Part shown: in pieces, positions 44,892-54,734 of the stretch
Numbering within the stretch: the stretch's first letter is position 1
Layout of the letters: the number at the start of each line of letters is the position of its first letter
Source: Clostridium sp. DL-VIII
Lineage (GTDB): Bacteria; Bacillota; Clostridia; Clostridiales; Clostridiaceae
Length of the DNA stretch: 64,000 nucleotides
NCBI RefSeq assembly: GCF_000230835.1
Contig: NZ_CM001240.1
Location: forward strand, 3,078,779 to 3,142,778
Reading direction: 5' to 3'
Made by a program: the position numbers and the translations under genes
Notes under the pieces: model-generated
Seen by the model: the letters and a program-made list of their open reading frames with translations, nothing else
Databases searched by the model: none
Told to the model about the DNA's origin: nothing

Positions 44892-45653
44892 ATGCAGGAA
44901 ATAGTTCAATCAGTTGATAGGACTCTAACTATTTTAGAAGTGCTATCAGATTATGAAGATGGTTTAGGAATAACTGAAATTAGTGAAAAAGTAGAATTAC
45001 ATAAGAGCACAGTTCATAGGTTATTGAATACATTAATATATAAAGGATACATAAAGCAAGATAAAAATACAAACAAATATGAACTTACTTTAAAATTGTT
45101 TGAACTTGGAAATAAAAAGGTAGAGAGCATGGATTTAGTATCTATTGTTGAACCGTATTTAAAAGAGCTTATGGAGAAAACCAATGAAGTTGTCCACTTA
45201 GCAATAAGAGAAGGTTCTGATATAATGTATGTCTCAAAAATGGAACCACAAAAATCCATGAAGATGTATACGAGAATAGGAATGCGAAAACCAATATATT
45301 GTACAGCAATGGGTAAGGCAATGATGGCGTATATGACTGAAGAAGAGGCTAAAAAGATTTGGGATGAAAGTGATGTACAAAAACTTACATCTAATACAAT
45401 AGTTAATTTTAATGATATTAAAGAGAATTTAAAAGATATTAGAGAAAAGGGATATGCCATGGATAATCAAGAGGTTGAAGAAGGCATAAGATGTGTAGGA
45501 ACCATATTAAAAGATCATAAAAGCAGAATTTGTGGAGCAATCAGTATATCTGGATCAATATTAAGCTTCACAGAAGATAAAATAAGCTATTTCTCTAAAG
45601 TAATTTTGGAGTATGCGGATAAAATATCAAAGGAACTTGGTTACAGAAAATAA
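44892..45653 (+). CDS. kdgR: IclR-family regulator (KdgR-like)
   Basis: About 253 residues from the ATG at 44892, chosen over the in-frame codon at 44835 because AAAGGAG lies just upstream and the family start MQEIVQSVDRTLTILEVL is met. The winged helix contains GITEISEKVELHKSTVHRLLNTL. The effector domain has YCTAMGKAMMAYM, DNQEVEEGIRCVG and GAISISG. IclR proteins next to KDG transporters usually respond to 2-keto-3-deoxygluconate. Its predicted sites lie at the kdgT promoter 150 bp downstream. Confidence 0.88.
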   Translation: MQEIVQSVDRTLTILEVLSDYEDGLGITEISEKVELHKSTVHRLLNTLIYKGYIKQDKNTNKYELTLKLFELGNKKVESMDLVSIVEPYLKELMEKTNEVVHLAIREGSDIMYVSKMEPQKSMKMYTRIGMRKPIYCTAMGKAMMAYMTEEEAKKIWDESDVQKLTSNTIVNFNDIKENLKDIREKGYAMDNQEVEEGIRCVGTILKDHKSRICGAISISGSILSFTEDKISYFSKVILEYADKISKELGYRK

Positions 45654-45760
45654 ATGTAGCCAAGCTCTTTTTTTTTGCGCCCAATTATTTTACAAATGCA
45701 TTGAGTAAACAAATAATATCCTATAATTTAGAAAATTAATAAAAATGTTTACATTTATAC

Positions 45761-45835
45761 TTGAAAAAGATTACAAGGCCTTGTATAATGAAAGTGTATT
45801 CGTGATACGAAAACGAGTTTCACAATACGAAACAA
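45761..45835 (+). promoter_or_regulatory. kdgT promoter and IclR/KdgR operator
   Basis: TTGAAA (45761-45766), 17-bp spacer, TATAAT (45784-45789). Right after it come two ATACGAAA direct repeats (45805 and 45826) and the palindrome GTTTCACAATACGAAAC. This GTTTC/GAAAC pattern is KdgR-like. Between here and 45997 there is a long untranslated leader with a GGAGG at 45891 that has no gene after it. Confidence 0.7.
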
Positions 45836-45997
45836 AAACGGAATAATTAGCATTATAAAAATTATTTTAAAATTATTTTAAAATTAAGGAGGAAAAAGAT
45901 AGCCGTAAGATATGCAAATTCATAAAACAAGACATATTGTAAATGAAAACGATAACTAAAAAACGATTCTAAAGAACTATTTAAGGAGGAATTATTT

Positions 45998-46978
45998 ATG
46001 AAAATTAAAGCTAGTATTGAAAAAATACCTGGTGGTATGATGCTTGTACCTTTATTAATAGGTGCATGTGTAAAAACTTTTCAACCTGGGGCAGGTGAAT
46101 ACTTTGGATCTTTTACAGGAGGACTAATTAGTGGTACTGTACCAATCTTAGGAGTTTGGTTTTTCTGTATGGGTGCAAGTGTAAGCTTTAGTGCTACACC
46201 AACTATTTTAAGAAAGTCCGGTACGCTTGTTATAACAAAAACTTTAGTCGCATGGCTTGTTACACTAATTTTTAGTAAGTTAATACCTGGTGGAAGCATA
46301 GAAACAGGAATTTTTGCAGGTTTATCTGTTTTAGCAGTTATTTCCTGTATGGATATGACAAATGGTGGATTATATGCTGCATTAATGCAACAATATGGAT
46401 CAAAAGAAGAAGCTGGTGCATTTATCTTAATGTCATTAGAATCAGGTCCATTAGTAAGTATGTTAATATTAGGTGCTGTTGGAGCTGCATCATTCCCACT
46501 TAATAACTTTCTTGGAGCGGTTATACCTTTCTTAGTTGGTATTATTCTTGGTAATTTAGATCCTGAACTTAAAGCTTTCTTTAATAAAGCAACTGGTGTT
46601 ATGATACCTTTCTTCGGATTTGCACTAGGTAATACAATTGATTTAAGTAACATTTTCAAAACTGGTTTACTTGGAATCTTCCTTGGACTAGCTGTTATTG
46701 TTATTACAGGTATTCCTCTTATTCTTGCAGATAAGTACGTAGGAGGAGGAAATGGATTGGCAGGTTTAGCTGCTTCAAGTTCAGCTGGTGCAGCTGTTGC
46801 AAATCCAGTTATAATATCAAAAATGGCGCCTCAATTTGCGCCTGTTGCAGCTCAAGCAACTGCACTGGTTGCTACAAGCGTTGTTGTAACTTCAATTTTG
46901 GTTCCAATATTCACTTCACTTTGGAATACTCACGTTAAAAAAACCAAAGGAATAGATAATGGAGAGGTAGTAAGTTAA
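45998..46978 (+). CDS. kdgT: 2-keto-3-deoxygluconate permease
   Basis: The 326-residue membrane protein has about ten hydrophobic helices and the KdgT family layout: [17 protein letters not shown] at the N-terminus, then [19 protein letters not shown] and [19 protein letters not shown]. It imports 2-keto-3-deoxygluconate, a pectin or glucuronate breakdown product, by proton symport. AAGGAGG precedes the ATG. The upstream IclR gene and its palindromic site imply induction by the substrate. The kinase and aldolase of the pathway are not in the window. Confidence 0.93.
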   Translation: MKIKASIEKIPGGMMLVPLLIGACVKTFQPGAGEYFGSFTGGLISGTVPILGVWFFCMGASVSFSATPTILRKSGTLVITKTLVAWLVTLIFSKLIPGGSIETGIFAGLSVLAVISCMDMTNGGLYAALMQQYGSKEEAGAFILMSLESGPLVSMLILGAVGAASFPLNNFLGAVIPFLVGIILGNLDPELKAFFNKATGVMIPFFGFALGNTIDLSNIFKTGLLGIFLGLAVIVITGIPLILADKYVGGGNGLAGLAASSSAGAAVANPVIISKMAPQFAPVAAQATALVATSVVVTSILVPIFTSLWNTHVKKTKGIDNGEVVS

Positions 46979-46992
46979 ATAAAATATATTCA

Positions 46993-47040
46993 AATGATGA
47001 AGGAAAACCAAGTCCAGAGGGAGGAGGTTTTCCTTCATTA
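46993..47040. terminator. terminator after kdgT
   Basis: ATGATGAAGGAAAACC pairs with GGTTTTCCTTCATTAT around the loop AAGTCCAGAGGGAGGA. A very similar loop occurs in the hairpin at 59872-59908. Confidence 0.7.
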
Positions 47041-47049
47041 TTTAATGTA

Positions 47050-47427
47050 TTATTTTAAAATTTCTTCATGCTTTAAATAATCATCCCACCAAATAGTTAA
47101 TTCATAAAGTAATGGTAACAGATCTTTTCCTCTGTCAGTTAAAGTATATTCTACTCTTACAGGCATTTCATTATATTGATTTCTAGTAATTAATTTATCA
47201 TTCTCAAGTTCACGTAATGAATTTGCTAGCATTGTATTTGTTATTCCTGATATGTCTCTTTTTAATTGATTAAACCGACACACTTCCTTTCTTAGTAACT
47301 GCCCTAATATATTCAGTTTCCATTTACCTCCGATTACTTCCAATGGATCCTTTAGAGGACATTTTTGGTGAAAATCTGATTCTTTTATTAAATTTAAATA
47401 TTTCTCTAATTCTTGTTTGCTTGCCAT
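47050..47427 (-). CDS. HxlR-family regulator
   Basis: About 125 residues from the ATG at 47427, which has AGGAGG in front; the frame begins earlier at 47466. The winged helix reads CPLKDPLEVIGGKWKLNILG, FNQLKRDISGITNTMLANSL and MPVRVEYTLTDRG. The cysteine near residue 17 (HQKCPL) is the redox-reactive position known in HypR/YodB-type HxlR proteins. It is divergent from a flavoprotein gene, a typical target of this class, with TACTC-N6-GAGTA (47522-47537) between them. Confidence 0.92.
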   Translation of the reverse strand: MASKQELEKYLNLIKESDFHQKCPLKDPLEVIGGKWKLNILGQLLRKEVCRFNQLKRDISGITNTMLANSLRELENDKLITRNQYNEMPVRVEYTLTDRGKDLLPLLYELTIWWDDYLKHEEILK

Positions 47428-47615
47428 ATCTATTCCTCCTAGATAAGAAAAATAATACCTAATCACAGAATTCTGCGTTCTTGTTAATATAAATTTATTT
47501 AGATATAATAATTATACCAAGTACTCTTATTTGAGTAAATATTAAATAAATGAGAACAAACATAAATAGTTAACTCAATTAAAAAAATGTTTGTGTTTCG
47601 AAGGAGAGATATTAA

Positions 47616-48182
47616 ATGTCAAAAGTAGTTATTTTTAATGCTAGTCCAAGAAAGAATGGATATAATTCAAAATTATTAGAACAAGTGGCAAAAGGTGCTG
47701 AGTCTAAAGGTGCTGAGATTATAGAATTTGATTTAAACGATCCTGGGATTCGTGGATGTCAAAGCTGCTTGTATTGCCGTACTCATGATGGTTGCGCTAT
47801 TAAGGATTATCTTCAACCAATGTATGAAGCTATTAATGAAGCAGATGCTATTGTATTTGGTTCGCCAATATATATGTATCAAATTACAGGTCAAGCAAAA
47901 GTTTGGTTAGACCGTACATTTCCATTGATTGATCATGATGGAAGCAGTAGTATTACACCTAGACATCCAGGTAAAAAGGTAGTAACAATATTTACTCAAG
48001 CTAATTCAAATCCTGAAATAGGTGCAGAAGGTATTAAATATGTTACTAATTTTTTCAACACATATGGTTGGACATTAGAGGATAATATTCACGTTTGTGG
48101 AGCTGAGCTTGTTCCAGATTCAAAAGCGTTAGAGGAATTCTCTTTAAGAGCATTTAAGGCTGGGGAAAATCTAGTTGGATAA
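47616..48182 (+). CDS. flavodoxin-fold NAD(P)H reductase (MdaB/IsfD-like)
   Basis: The 188-residue protein begins MSKVVIFNASPRKNGYNSKL, the FMN loop of NADPH-dependent FMN reductases. A cysteine motif C-QS-C-LY-C-RTHDG-C is at about residues 49-60, and GSPIYMYQITGQAKVWLDR follows. The cysteines could hold an Fe-S cluster or act in redox sensing. It is divergent from an HxlR gene and probably induced by electrophiles. A close paralogue lies at 62623; over the first 60 residues 54 are identical. Confidence 0.88.
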   Translation: MSKVVIFNASPRKNGYNSKLLEQVAKGAESKGAEIIEFDLNDPGIRGCQSCLYCRTHDGCAIKDYLQPMYEAINEADAIVFGSPIYMYQITGQAKVWLDRTFPLIDHDGSSSITPRHPGKKVVTIFTQANSNPEIGAEGIKYVTNFFNTYGWTLEDNIHVCGAELVPDSKALEEFSLRAFKAGENLVG

Positions 48183-48243
48183 ATTTCTAACATACCCATT
48201 ATATCAATATAAGCGATTATATATTTGAAGCTATAATAAAATA

Positions 48244-48288
48244 AAAGGAATACTCAAAGTAATCAAAGCTTTGAGTATTCCTTTTCTA
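48244..48288 (+). terminator. terminator after the flavoprotein gene
   Basis: AAAGGAATACTCAAAG (48244-48259) pairs exactly with CTTTGAGTATTCCTTT (48269-48284). Confidence 0.8.
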
Positions 48289-48471
48289 GTTGATAAGGGG
48301 AAATTAAATTGAGGAAAAGCCAGATGACATTAAATTATAAGCAGTAAGTAGAGTGATTTATTTTGCAACTATTTTACAATTTCTCTAAAAGTTTTGTTAT
48401 ATAATGGATATATAAGTTTTATTTAAGAATTTACTGAGAAATATAAGGTTATTATGCAAGGAGGATCAGAT

Positions 48472-49128
48472 TTGAAAATAAGTATTTTAATAATAGAAGA
48501 TGATGAAGCCATTTCTAATTTAATAAAAATAAACTTGAGCATGGCTGGCTATGAAAGCAATCAGGTATTTGATGGATTAGATGCTTTTAATTTGTTAAAA
48601 GAAGAAACTTTTGACCTAATACTTATGGATATTATGCTGCCAGGAATGGATGGTTTTGAATTGATGAAAAAAATAAAAGATTTAAATATTCCTGTAATAT
48701 TTTTAACAGCAAAAAATGGACTGGCTGATAAAGTTACGGGATTAACATCAGGTGCAGAGGATTATATTGTAAAACCATTTGAGACAGTTGAACTTTTGGC
48801 AAGAATTGAAATAGTATTAAGGAGATATTCTAAAAATAATAATTGTATAGAATTTAAGAATCTGAAAATATACGAAGATGAAAGAATTATAAAAAAAGAT
48901 AGTGAGACAATAGATTTAACTTTAAAGGAATTTGAACTTATGCTTATGCTTGTGAAAAATAAAAATATGGCATTATCTAGAGAATATTTATTAGAAAAGA
49001 TATGGGGATATGAATATATGGGGGAAACTAGGACAATAGATACTCATATTCAAAAAATAAGAAAAAAGCTGAATCTTACGGATAACATAAAAACTGTATA
49101 TAAAATTGGATATAGATTAGAGGAGTAA
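48472..49128 (+). CDS. OmpR/PhoB-family response regulator
   Basis: The TTG at 48472 is the likely start: AAGGAGG lies 7 nt upstream, whereas the in-frame ATG at 48454 would precede that site. The 219-residue protein has a receiver domain with E9, D10 and phospho-acceptor D53 (LMDIMLPG), followed by TAK and KPF. A winged-helix OmpR domain ends RTIDTHIQKIRKKL. It is followed 5 bp later by its histidine kinase and then by a secreted protein that may be its target. Confidence 0.92.
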   Translation: MKISILIIEDDEAISNLIKINLSMAGYESNQVFDGLDAFNLLKEETFDLILMDIMLPGMDGFELMKKIKDLNIPVIFLTAKNGLADKVTGLTSGAEDYIVKPFETVELLARIEIVLRRYSKNNNCIEFKNLKIYEDERIIKKDSETIDLTLKEFELMLMLVKNKNMALSREYLLEKIWGYEYMGETRTIDTHIQKIRKKLNLTDNIKTVYKIGYRLEE

Positions 49129-49133
49129 TAGAT

Positions 49134-50561
49134 ATGAAGTTATGGCTGAAAATATATCTTTTTTCTTTGATTTTATTAGTGCTCACTTTAAACTTAGCTG
49201 GATTTATACTAATACAAAAGTTTCATAATGATTTGCTGGAAAAGGAAGTGGATAAATGTCTTTCAGAACAAAAATCTGTTTCTTCACAATTAAGAATTAA
49301 TTCTCTATATATGCAGAAAATTTATTCAGATACTGATTATGATATTAATTTATTACTTGGCACATTAATGGATGAGTATAACAAGTCTGTTAATGATGAA
49401 CCCTGGCAGCATGGAGATACAGAAATTTTAGATTCTAAGGATAACATACTGTTTTCAGATATGAAATTCCCTGTTTCAAATGAAAATGAAGAATTAGAAA
49501 ATCTTTCAGCAGGGAAAATTAATTATATTATTCGAACTGTAGATGATAAACAGTATTTATATGTAAGTAGTTTGGTGGATGTTTATAATTCTCAAGTAAA
49601 AGTACATTATGCTAAGGATGTTTCAAGTATATATGTTGAAAAAATGAATCAATATACGCTTTTTATGAAATTAGATGTTTTAATTTGTTCTCTTTTTGCT
49701 GTTTTTATGTTTTTTATAAGCAGATTAATAACAAAACCAATAAATACCTTAATAGCTTCTACTCAAAAAATATCTCAAGGGCAGTATTCTGAAAGGGTAA
49801 GAATTAAATCAAAAGATGAATTTAATATGCTTTCAAATAATTTTAACCTAATGGCACAGACAATAGAAGATAAGATAAATGAGCTGGAGATGTCTAATAT
49901 TGAGAAAGAAACCTTCATAAATAATCTTACTCATGAGCTTAAGACACCATTAACGTCAATAATTGGATACGCTAATCTAATAAGAACCTCCAAATATAAT
50001 GAAGAATTATTTTTTGAAGCTTCAGATTATATTTATAAAGAAGGAAAAAGGCTTGAACAAATGGCTTTTAAGATGATGGATTTAATTTATGCAAAGACGC
50101 AAGAAATTAAATTAACACCCGAAAAAATAATGCCAATAGTATTGGAAGTTAAAAAGTCTGTATCTGTTAAGCTTAAGGAGAAAGATATAGATTTAATTAT
50201 TGAAGGAGAAGACTGCATATTAAATATGGACAAGGATTTAATTAAAATGGCTTTGTGTAATTTAGTAGAAAACGCTATAAAAGCCTCTGAAAATAATTGT
50301 AAAATTAACTTAAAGGTATCTAATTTAAATGATAAAACTACTATATCTGTAAGGGATCTAGGCTCAGGCATATCAAAGGAACATTTAGATAAGATCTGGC
50401 ATCCATTCTATGTAGTTGATAAAGCAAGGAGCAGAAAAAGCAATGGAGCAGGCATTGGACTTTCTATCTGCAAAAAAATAGCAGAGGTTCATAATGCAGA
50501 TATTAAAATAATTAGCGAACTTGGCAAAGGAACTGAAGTTGACATAATTTTCACCAATTAA
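49134..50561 (+). CDS. membrane sensor histidine kinase
   Basis: The 475-residue protein has a first membrane helix at about 7-28, an extracytoplasmic sensor region of about 150 residues, and a second helix near 182-200. A HAMP domain follows (ITKPINTLIASTQKISQG). The dimerisation box holds H267 in LTHELKTPLTSI. The ATPase has N-box LVENAIKAS, DLGSGISKEHL and GAGIGLSICKKIAE. It pairs with the response regulator just upstream. The ligand is unknown. AGGAGTAATAG overlaps the regulator stop and serves as ribosome site. Confidence 0.93.
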   Translation: MKLWLKIYLFSLILLVLTLNLAGFILIQKFHNDLLEKEVDKCLSEQKSVSSQLRINSLYMQKIYSDTDYDINLLLGTLMDEYNKSVNDEPWQHGDTEILDSKDNILFSDMKFPVSNENEELENLSAGKINYIIRTVDDKQYLYVSSLVDVYNSQVKVHYAKDVSSIYVEKMNQYTLFMKLDVLICSLFAVFMFFISRLITKPINTLIASTQKISQGQYSERVRIKSKDEFNMLSNNFNLMAQTIEDKINELEMSNIEKETFINNLTHELKTPLTSIIGYANLIRTSKYNEELFFEASDYIYKEGKRLEQMAFKMMDLIYAKTQEIKLTPEKIMPIVLEVKKSVSVKLKEKDIDLIIEGEDCILNMDKDLIKMALCNLVENAIKASENNCKINLKVSNLNDKTTISVRDLGSGISKEHLDKIWHPFYVVDKARSRKSNGAGIGLSICKKIAEVHNADIKIISELGKGTEVDIIFTN

Positions 50562-50828
50562 AATAGTAAATTGAGTGCATGACCATTTTAGAGATAAGTT
50601 ATATGCTTTGAGGAGTATTTCAATTGAAAGATAATATGTAGCGTACTTTATATAAAAATGTAATTTGGTTAAAGTTTACAACTATTTTACATTCGGAATA
50701 AACTTCTGGGACATCTTAATTCTATACTTAAAGAGTGGTAAGTACTTACGCACGACTAAGATCGAATTAAAAATAAAAATAAATATAGGACTAAAAATTA
50801 ATAAAATAAGAATATTGGAGGAATTATT

Positions 50829-51650
50829 ATGTTATCAAAAAAAATAACAGCAGCATTAGTAGTCGTAGGAGTAATAGCATCTACTTCTGCTATATTTGAC
50901 CAAGTTAATATAAAGGGAGCTTTTGCAGATACAGTAAAGCAAAATACTGTATATACTAAGGAGGATACTCAGGCAGCTTCTCAAGATGATGGTACAGGTA
51001 AAGTAACTGGTGCAGAAGAGGAAGATTATAGACAGAAGTCTTTAGATGTCTTAAAAAAATATTTTAACATACCAGAAGTTAAGGAAAGTGAAAGCAATCA
51101 GTTTAGTGCATGCATATTAAATGAAAAAACTTTGGATGAAATAAAGCCAAAAGAACAAGAATGTGTTCAAAGGTTATATGATAAGAAAGAGATGTCAAAG
51201 GAAGAGTATGATAAGCAAATGGCTTATATTGAAGATAATGATAATGGACTTAAAGAGAGAGTAAGACAATTAAAGCATGGAATGGTTCAAACAGGATGGA
51301 CTGATATAAGTAGTGATAATTGCTATCTTTTTGATTTTAATGAAAATACAAAAGAATTAGATATGGTAATGGTTAATGACAATAATCTTGATAAAGGGAC
51401 TGAATTAGTACTTAGTGGCGACCAACTAAAAAATACAGCAGAGGACTTCATTAAAGAGAACAAACTAGGAGATATAGAAAAGCCTAAGTTTATCCTTTTA
51501 AAAGGACATCGCCTTTTTTATGAAGACGAAAATGATTCTTCTAAAAAAGTAGAAGTATCTATTAGCCCATTTACAGGTAAAGTATGGGGCTTTTCAGTAA
51601 AAGGGTATGCAGAGTTAGAATATAATATGGCAGTTAGTGAAAATAAATAA
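50829..51650 (+). CDS. secreted protein, PepSY/YcdB-like tail, function unknown
   Basis: The 273-residue protein has a signal peptide (MLSKKITAALVVVGVIAS, cleavage near GAFADT). The middle is helix-rich and strongly charged (about residues 60-150). The last 100 residues (AEDFIKENKLGDIEKPKFIL, then KVEVSISPFTGKVWGFSVKG) resemble the C-terminal unit of YcdB/PepSY-type exported proteins. GGAGG precedes the ATG. It follows the two-component genes by 267 bp on the same strand and is a plausible target or input protein of that system. Confidence 0.65.
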   Translation: MLSKKITAALVVVGVIASTSAIFDQVNIKGAFADTVKQNTVYTKEDTQAASQDDGTGKVTGAEEEDYRQKSLDVLKKYFNIPEVKESESNQFSACILNEKTLDEIKPKEQECVQRLYDKKEMSKEEYDKQMAYIEDNDNGLKERVRQLKHGMVQTGWTDISSDNCYLFDFNENTKELDMVMVNDNNLDKGTELVLSGDQLKNTAEDFIKENKLGDIEKPKFILLKGHRLFYEDENDSSKKVEVSISPFTGKVWGFSVKGYAELEYNMAVSENK

Positions 51651-51734
51651 AGCTAGGAAGAATGAAGAAATAGATGAGAACCAAGTCAGAATAAGAAAGG
51701 TTATCTTTACAAAAGCAGATTTTTATTGTAAACT

Positions 51735-52030
51735 ATATGAAAAGCAATGAAAAGAAGAGTAGATAGAATAGTTCATTTTCAGAGAGCTCTAGATGGTGGG
51801 ATTGAGCAATGGATTTTTATTGAAGAAGGTCTTGGAGCTGCACACTGAGTCTATTTTCATAGAGGTAGGATGTGACGGAATACCCCGTTATAGGTATAGA
51901 GTATCTCACATTTTTTGATGTACTTGAAGAGGTGTATACGGCAACGCATACATAAACTGAGGTGGTACCACGAATTTATAACTTTCGTCCTCAAGATTAG
52001 AAATCTTGGAGGTGAAGGTTTTTTTTATTT
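51735..52030 (+). ncRNA. T-box leader of the lysS-like gene
   Basis: The leader has the stem I start AGAGAG (51781), with AGCTCT (51785-51790) pairing to GGAGCT (51834-51839), then a distal GAAGAAGGTCTTGG. The T-box core is AGGTGGTACCACG (51960-51972). The antiterminator competes with the terminator CCTCAAGATT/AATCTTGGAGG (51989-52012) plus eight T. Uncharged tRNA would permit readthrough. The TGGT end bases expect a tRNA with discriminator A. The specifier is not clearly lysine: TTC (51857-51859) is the best-placed triplet I can find. Confidence 0.85.
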
Positions 52031-52151
52031 GTGTTAAGGCAATATAAGAGAATAATAAGTAAATCTGCTTTCTTGCCTAATAAAATATTCATGGTAAATT
52101 GAAAGTGTTATTTTCTTTTATGTGCCTAAATTAATCAATAAATAAGTAAAG

Positions 52152-53690
52152 GTGGTAACAAAAATGTATGAGCAATATGAAAATCTAAATGAATTAGAAA
52201 ATATAATGACAGATGCAAATGAATTTATAGTGGAGAGAATAAAAAAGTTAAATAAACTTAGTGAGCTAGGAATAAATCCATATCCTTATAATTACGATTT
52301 TAACAAAAAAACTTATACAAAATATATATGTGATAATTTTGATACTATTGATGAAAGTAAAGTGCTTTCTTTAGCAGGAAGAATAATGTTTCTTAGAAGA
52401 ATGGGAAATGCAACTTTTGCTAATATAGTAGATGAAAGAGGAAATATACAAATATTTTTCAGTAAAAAGTTAATTGGAAGTGAAAATTATAATGTTTTAA
52501 AATTAATCGATGTCGGTGATATTGTTGGGGTAGAGGGAACTGTATTTAAGACTCAGACAGGGGAAATAACTATTCGAGCAAACAAATTTGAATTGTTATC
52601 TAAATCAATAAGAACCCTCCCTGAAAAATATCATGGAATTCAAGATTCAGATTTAAGACAAAGACATAGATCTTTAGATATGATAATGAATTCAGACGTT
52701 AAAGAAAGATTTATTAAACGTTCTAAAGCAATTACTACAATTAGAGAATATTTGAATAATATGAATTTTATTGAATGTGATACTCCTATACTTGATACTA
52801 AATATGGTGGAGGAGAAGCAAAACCATTTAAAACTTTTGTTAATGATTTAGACTCAGAAGTATATATGAATGTTTCTCCAGAATTATATTTAAAAAGACT
52901 TATTGTTGGAGGAATAGAAAGAGTTTATACATTTGCAAGATCTTTTAGGAATGAAGGAATTGATAGAACACATTATCCAGAATTTACTCTAATGGAATGT
53001 TATATGTCGTATGCAGACTATGAAGATATGATGAGAATTATGGAAGGAATATATGAATATGTATTTATGTCCGTTAATGGCTCTACTAAAATAAAATACG
53101 GTGAAGAAGAAATTGATTTTAAAGCTCCATGGAAAAGAGAAACTATGTGTAATCTTGTAAAACAAGATACAGATATTGATGTAGAGAATTTAACTAAAGA
53201 AGAAATTATAAGTAAAATTAAAGAGAATTCTCTTTTGCTTGAAGAACAAAATGAAGGTTTAAATATAACTGAAGTTTCGAAAGGAGAATTAATAGTAAAT
53301 CTTTTTGAATCATATAGCGAGAAGAAACTAATACAACCCACTTTTGTTATAGATTTTCCTAAAGAATCATCACCACTTTGTAAGGTTCATAGAGAAAATC
53401 CAGATTTAATTGAAAGATTTGAACCATATGCCTATGGAGTAGAGCTTGGAAATGCTTATTCAGAATTAAATGATCCATTAAGACAGCGTATATTATTACA
53501 TGACCAAGCTGAAAAATTAAGAGGAGGACTAGAAACAGCAAGTCCAATGGACGAAGAATTTGCTGTAGCTATTGATACAGCAATGCCACCAACTGGAGGT
53601 TTAGGTATTGGTATTGATAGAATGATAATGTTTCTAACTGGATCAAATACAATAAAGGATGTTATTGCATTTCCTTTAGTTAAAAGATAA
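52152..53690 (+). CDS. lysS: class II lysyl-tRNA synthetase
   Basis: The 512-residue protein has the normal length. An N-terminal OB-fold anticodon domain (LAGRIMFLRRMGNATFANIV) is followed by the class II core: motif 1 around FIECDTPILDTKYGGGEAKPF (given only to locate it), motif 2 FRNEGIDRTHYPEFTLMECY in part, and motif 3 GLGIGIDRMIMFL. It charges tRNA-Lys. AAAGGTGG precedes the ATG. It is the first gene after a T-box leader and is followed by a strong hairpin. T-box control of a class II LysRS is unusual and suggests a second, regulated copy besides a housekeeping gene elsewhere. Confidence 0.93.
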   Translation: MVTKMYEQYENLNELENIMTDANEFIVERIKKLNKLSELGINPYPYNYDFNKKTYTKYICDNFDTIDESKVLSLAGRIMFLRRMGNATFANIVDERGNIQIFFSKKLIGSENYNVLKLIDVGDIVGVEGTVFKTQTGEITIRANKFELLSKSIRTLPEKYHGIQDSDLRQRHRSLDMIMNSDVKERFIKRSKAITTIREYLNNMNFIECDTPILDTKYGGGEAKPFKTFVNDLDSEVYMNVSPELYLKRLIVGGIERVYTFARSFRNEGIDRTHYPEFTLMECYMSYADYEDMMRIMEGIYEYVFMSVNGSTKIKYGEEEIDFKAPWKRETMCNLVKQDTDIDVENLTKEEIISKIKENSLLLEEQNEGLNITEVSKGELIVNLFESYSEKKLIQPTFVIDFPKESSPLCKVHRENPDLIERFEPYAYGVELGNAYSELNDPLRQRILLHDQAEKLRGGLETASPMDEEFAVAIDTAMPPTGGLGIGIDRMIMFLTGSNTIKDVIAFPLVKR

Positions 53691-53813
53691 GAATACTTCT
53701 CCATTTTTAAATTATATATTTGTAAGTTAATTATAAATCTACTATATATATCGATGAGTTCAAGATATCACATAATTTTCAAACATGTAGAATATGCGTC
53801 GTAATTAAAAAGC

Positions 53814-53856
53814 AGGCTGCATTATAGAATTTATTTCTATAATGCAGCCTATTTTA
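53814..53856 (+). terminator. terminator after lysS
   Basis: AGGCTGCATTATAGAA (53814-53829) pairs exactly with TTCTATAATGCAGCCT (53835-53850), and ATTTTAA follows. The remainder of 53691-54043 is AT-rich with no gene. Confidence 0.85.
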
Positions 53857-54043
53857 ATATATGATTAGTTTCAAAATTGGAAGAGCTGTTTTGCATTTTT
53901 GTAACCTTTAAAATGCATTATTGTAGTATAAAAGTATTTAATACCAATATTTACATATAATTTACAAGTTTATTCTAGATATAAATACCTTTATATTAAA
54001 TTAATGGTAAAATAGAAATATAATTTAGACATGAGGTGAAAAG

Positions 54044-54730
54044 ATGGAGAATAACAAAATATTAGTTGTTGAAGATGATAAAAGTATAAGGGAAATGCTG
54101 ATTTTTGCTCTTGAAGCAGAGGGATTTAAGGTGGAGAGTGGGAAAAATGGAACGGAAGCTTTAAAGAAAAATAGTGAAATTAAACCTAACTTAGTACTTT
54201 TAGATTTAATGCTGCCTGATATAAATGGATTTGAGGTATGCAAAAAAATTCAGCAAGAAAGAGACATACCAGTAATTATGGTTACGGCTAAAAATGATAT
54301 TGTTGATAAGGTGTTGGGGTTAGAAATAGGTGCTGATGATTATATTACTAAGCCTTTTCATATAAAAGAGGTAATTGCAAGAGTTAATAAGTCGCTCCAA
54401 AGAATAGAGAAGGTAATAAAATTAGAAAAAGAAAAGAATTTAATAGAAATAGGAAAAGATATATACATAGATGAAGATGGACGAACTGTAATTAAGAATG
54501 GTATAGAAATAGGTTTAAGGCCTAAGGAGTATGAGCTTCTATATTTACTAGCAACAAATAAAGGGAAGGTCTTCTCAAGAGAAGAGCTCCTAGATAAAAT
54601 ATGGAGTTATGATTATTTTGGAGAACTTAGGACCGTAGATGTACATGTTAGAAGACTTAGAGCTAAGCTTGAAGATGCTCAAAATAAGTACATAGAAACA
54701 GTATTTGGTGTTGGATATAAGATGAGGTAG
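54044..54730 (+). CDS. OmpR/PhoB-family response regulator
   Basis: The 228-residue protein has a receiver domain with E10, D11 and phospho-acceptor D54 (LLDLMLPD), VTAKND and KPF, then the winged-helix output domain ending RTVDVHVRRLRAKLED. GAGGTG precedes the ATG. The stop is 4 bp before the kinase gene. It heads a run of plus-strand genes (kinase, lipoprotein, glycosidase, membrane protein) that could form its regulon. Confidence 0.93.
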   Translation: MENNKILVVEDDKSIREMLIFALEAEGFKVESGKNGTEALKKNSEIKPNLVLLDLMLPDINGFEVCKKIQQERDIPVIMVTAKNDIVDKVLGLEIGADDYITKPFHIKEVIARVNKSLQRIEKVIKLEKEKNLIEIGKDIYIDEDGRTVIKNGIEIGLRPKEYELLYLLATNKGKVFSREELLDKIWSYDYFGELRTVDVHVRRLRAKLEDAQNKYIETVFGVGYKMR

Positions 54731-54734
54731 CAAT

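Noticed and set aside
46081..46659. 192-codon minus-strand frame inside kdgT
   Set aside because: kdgT is a recognisable transporter with a good ribosome site. The antisense product is a Pro/Lys-rich mirror with no start signal.
50665..50847. 60-codon plus-strand frame before the secreted protein
   Set aside because: No ribosome site, Ile/Lys-rich product, and it overlaps the start and ribosome site of the gene at 50829.
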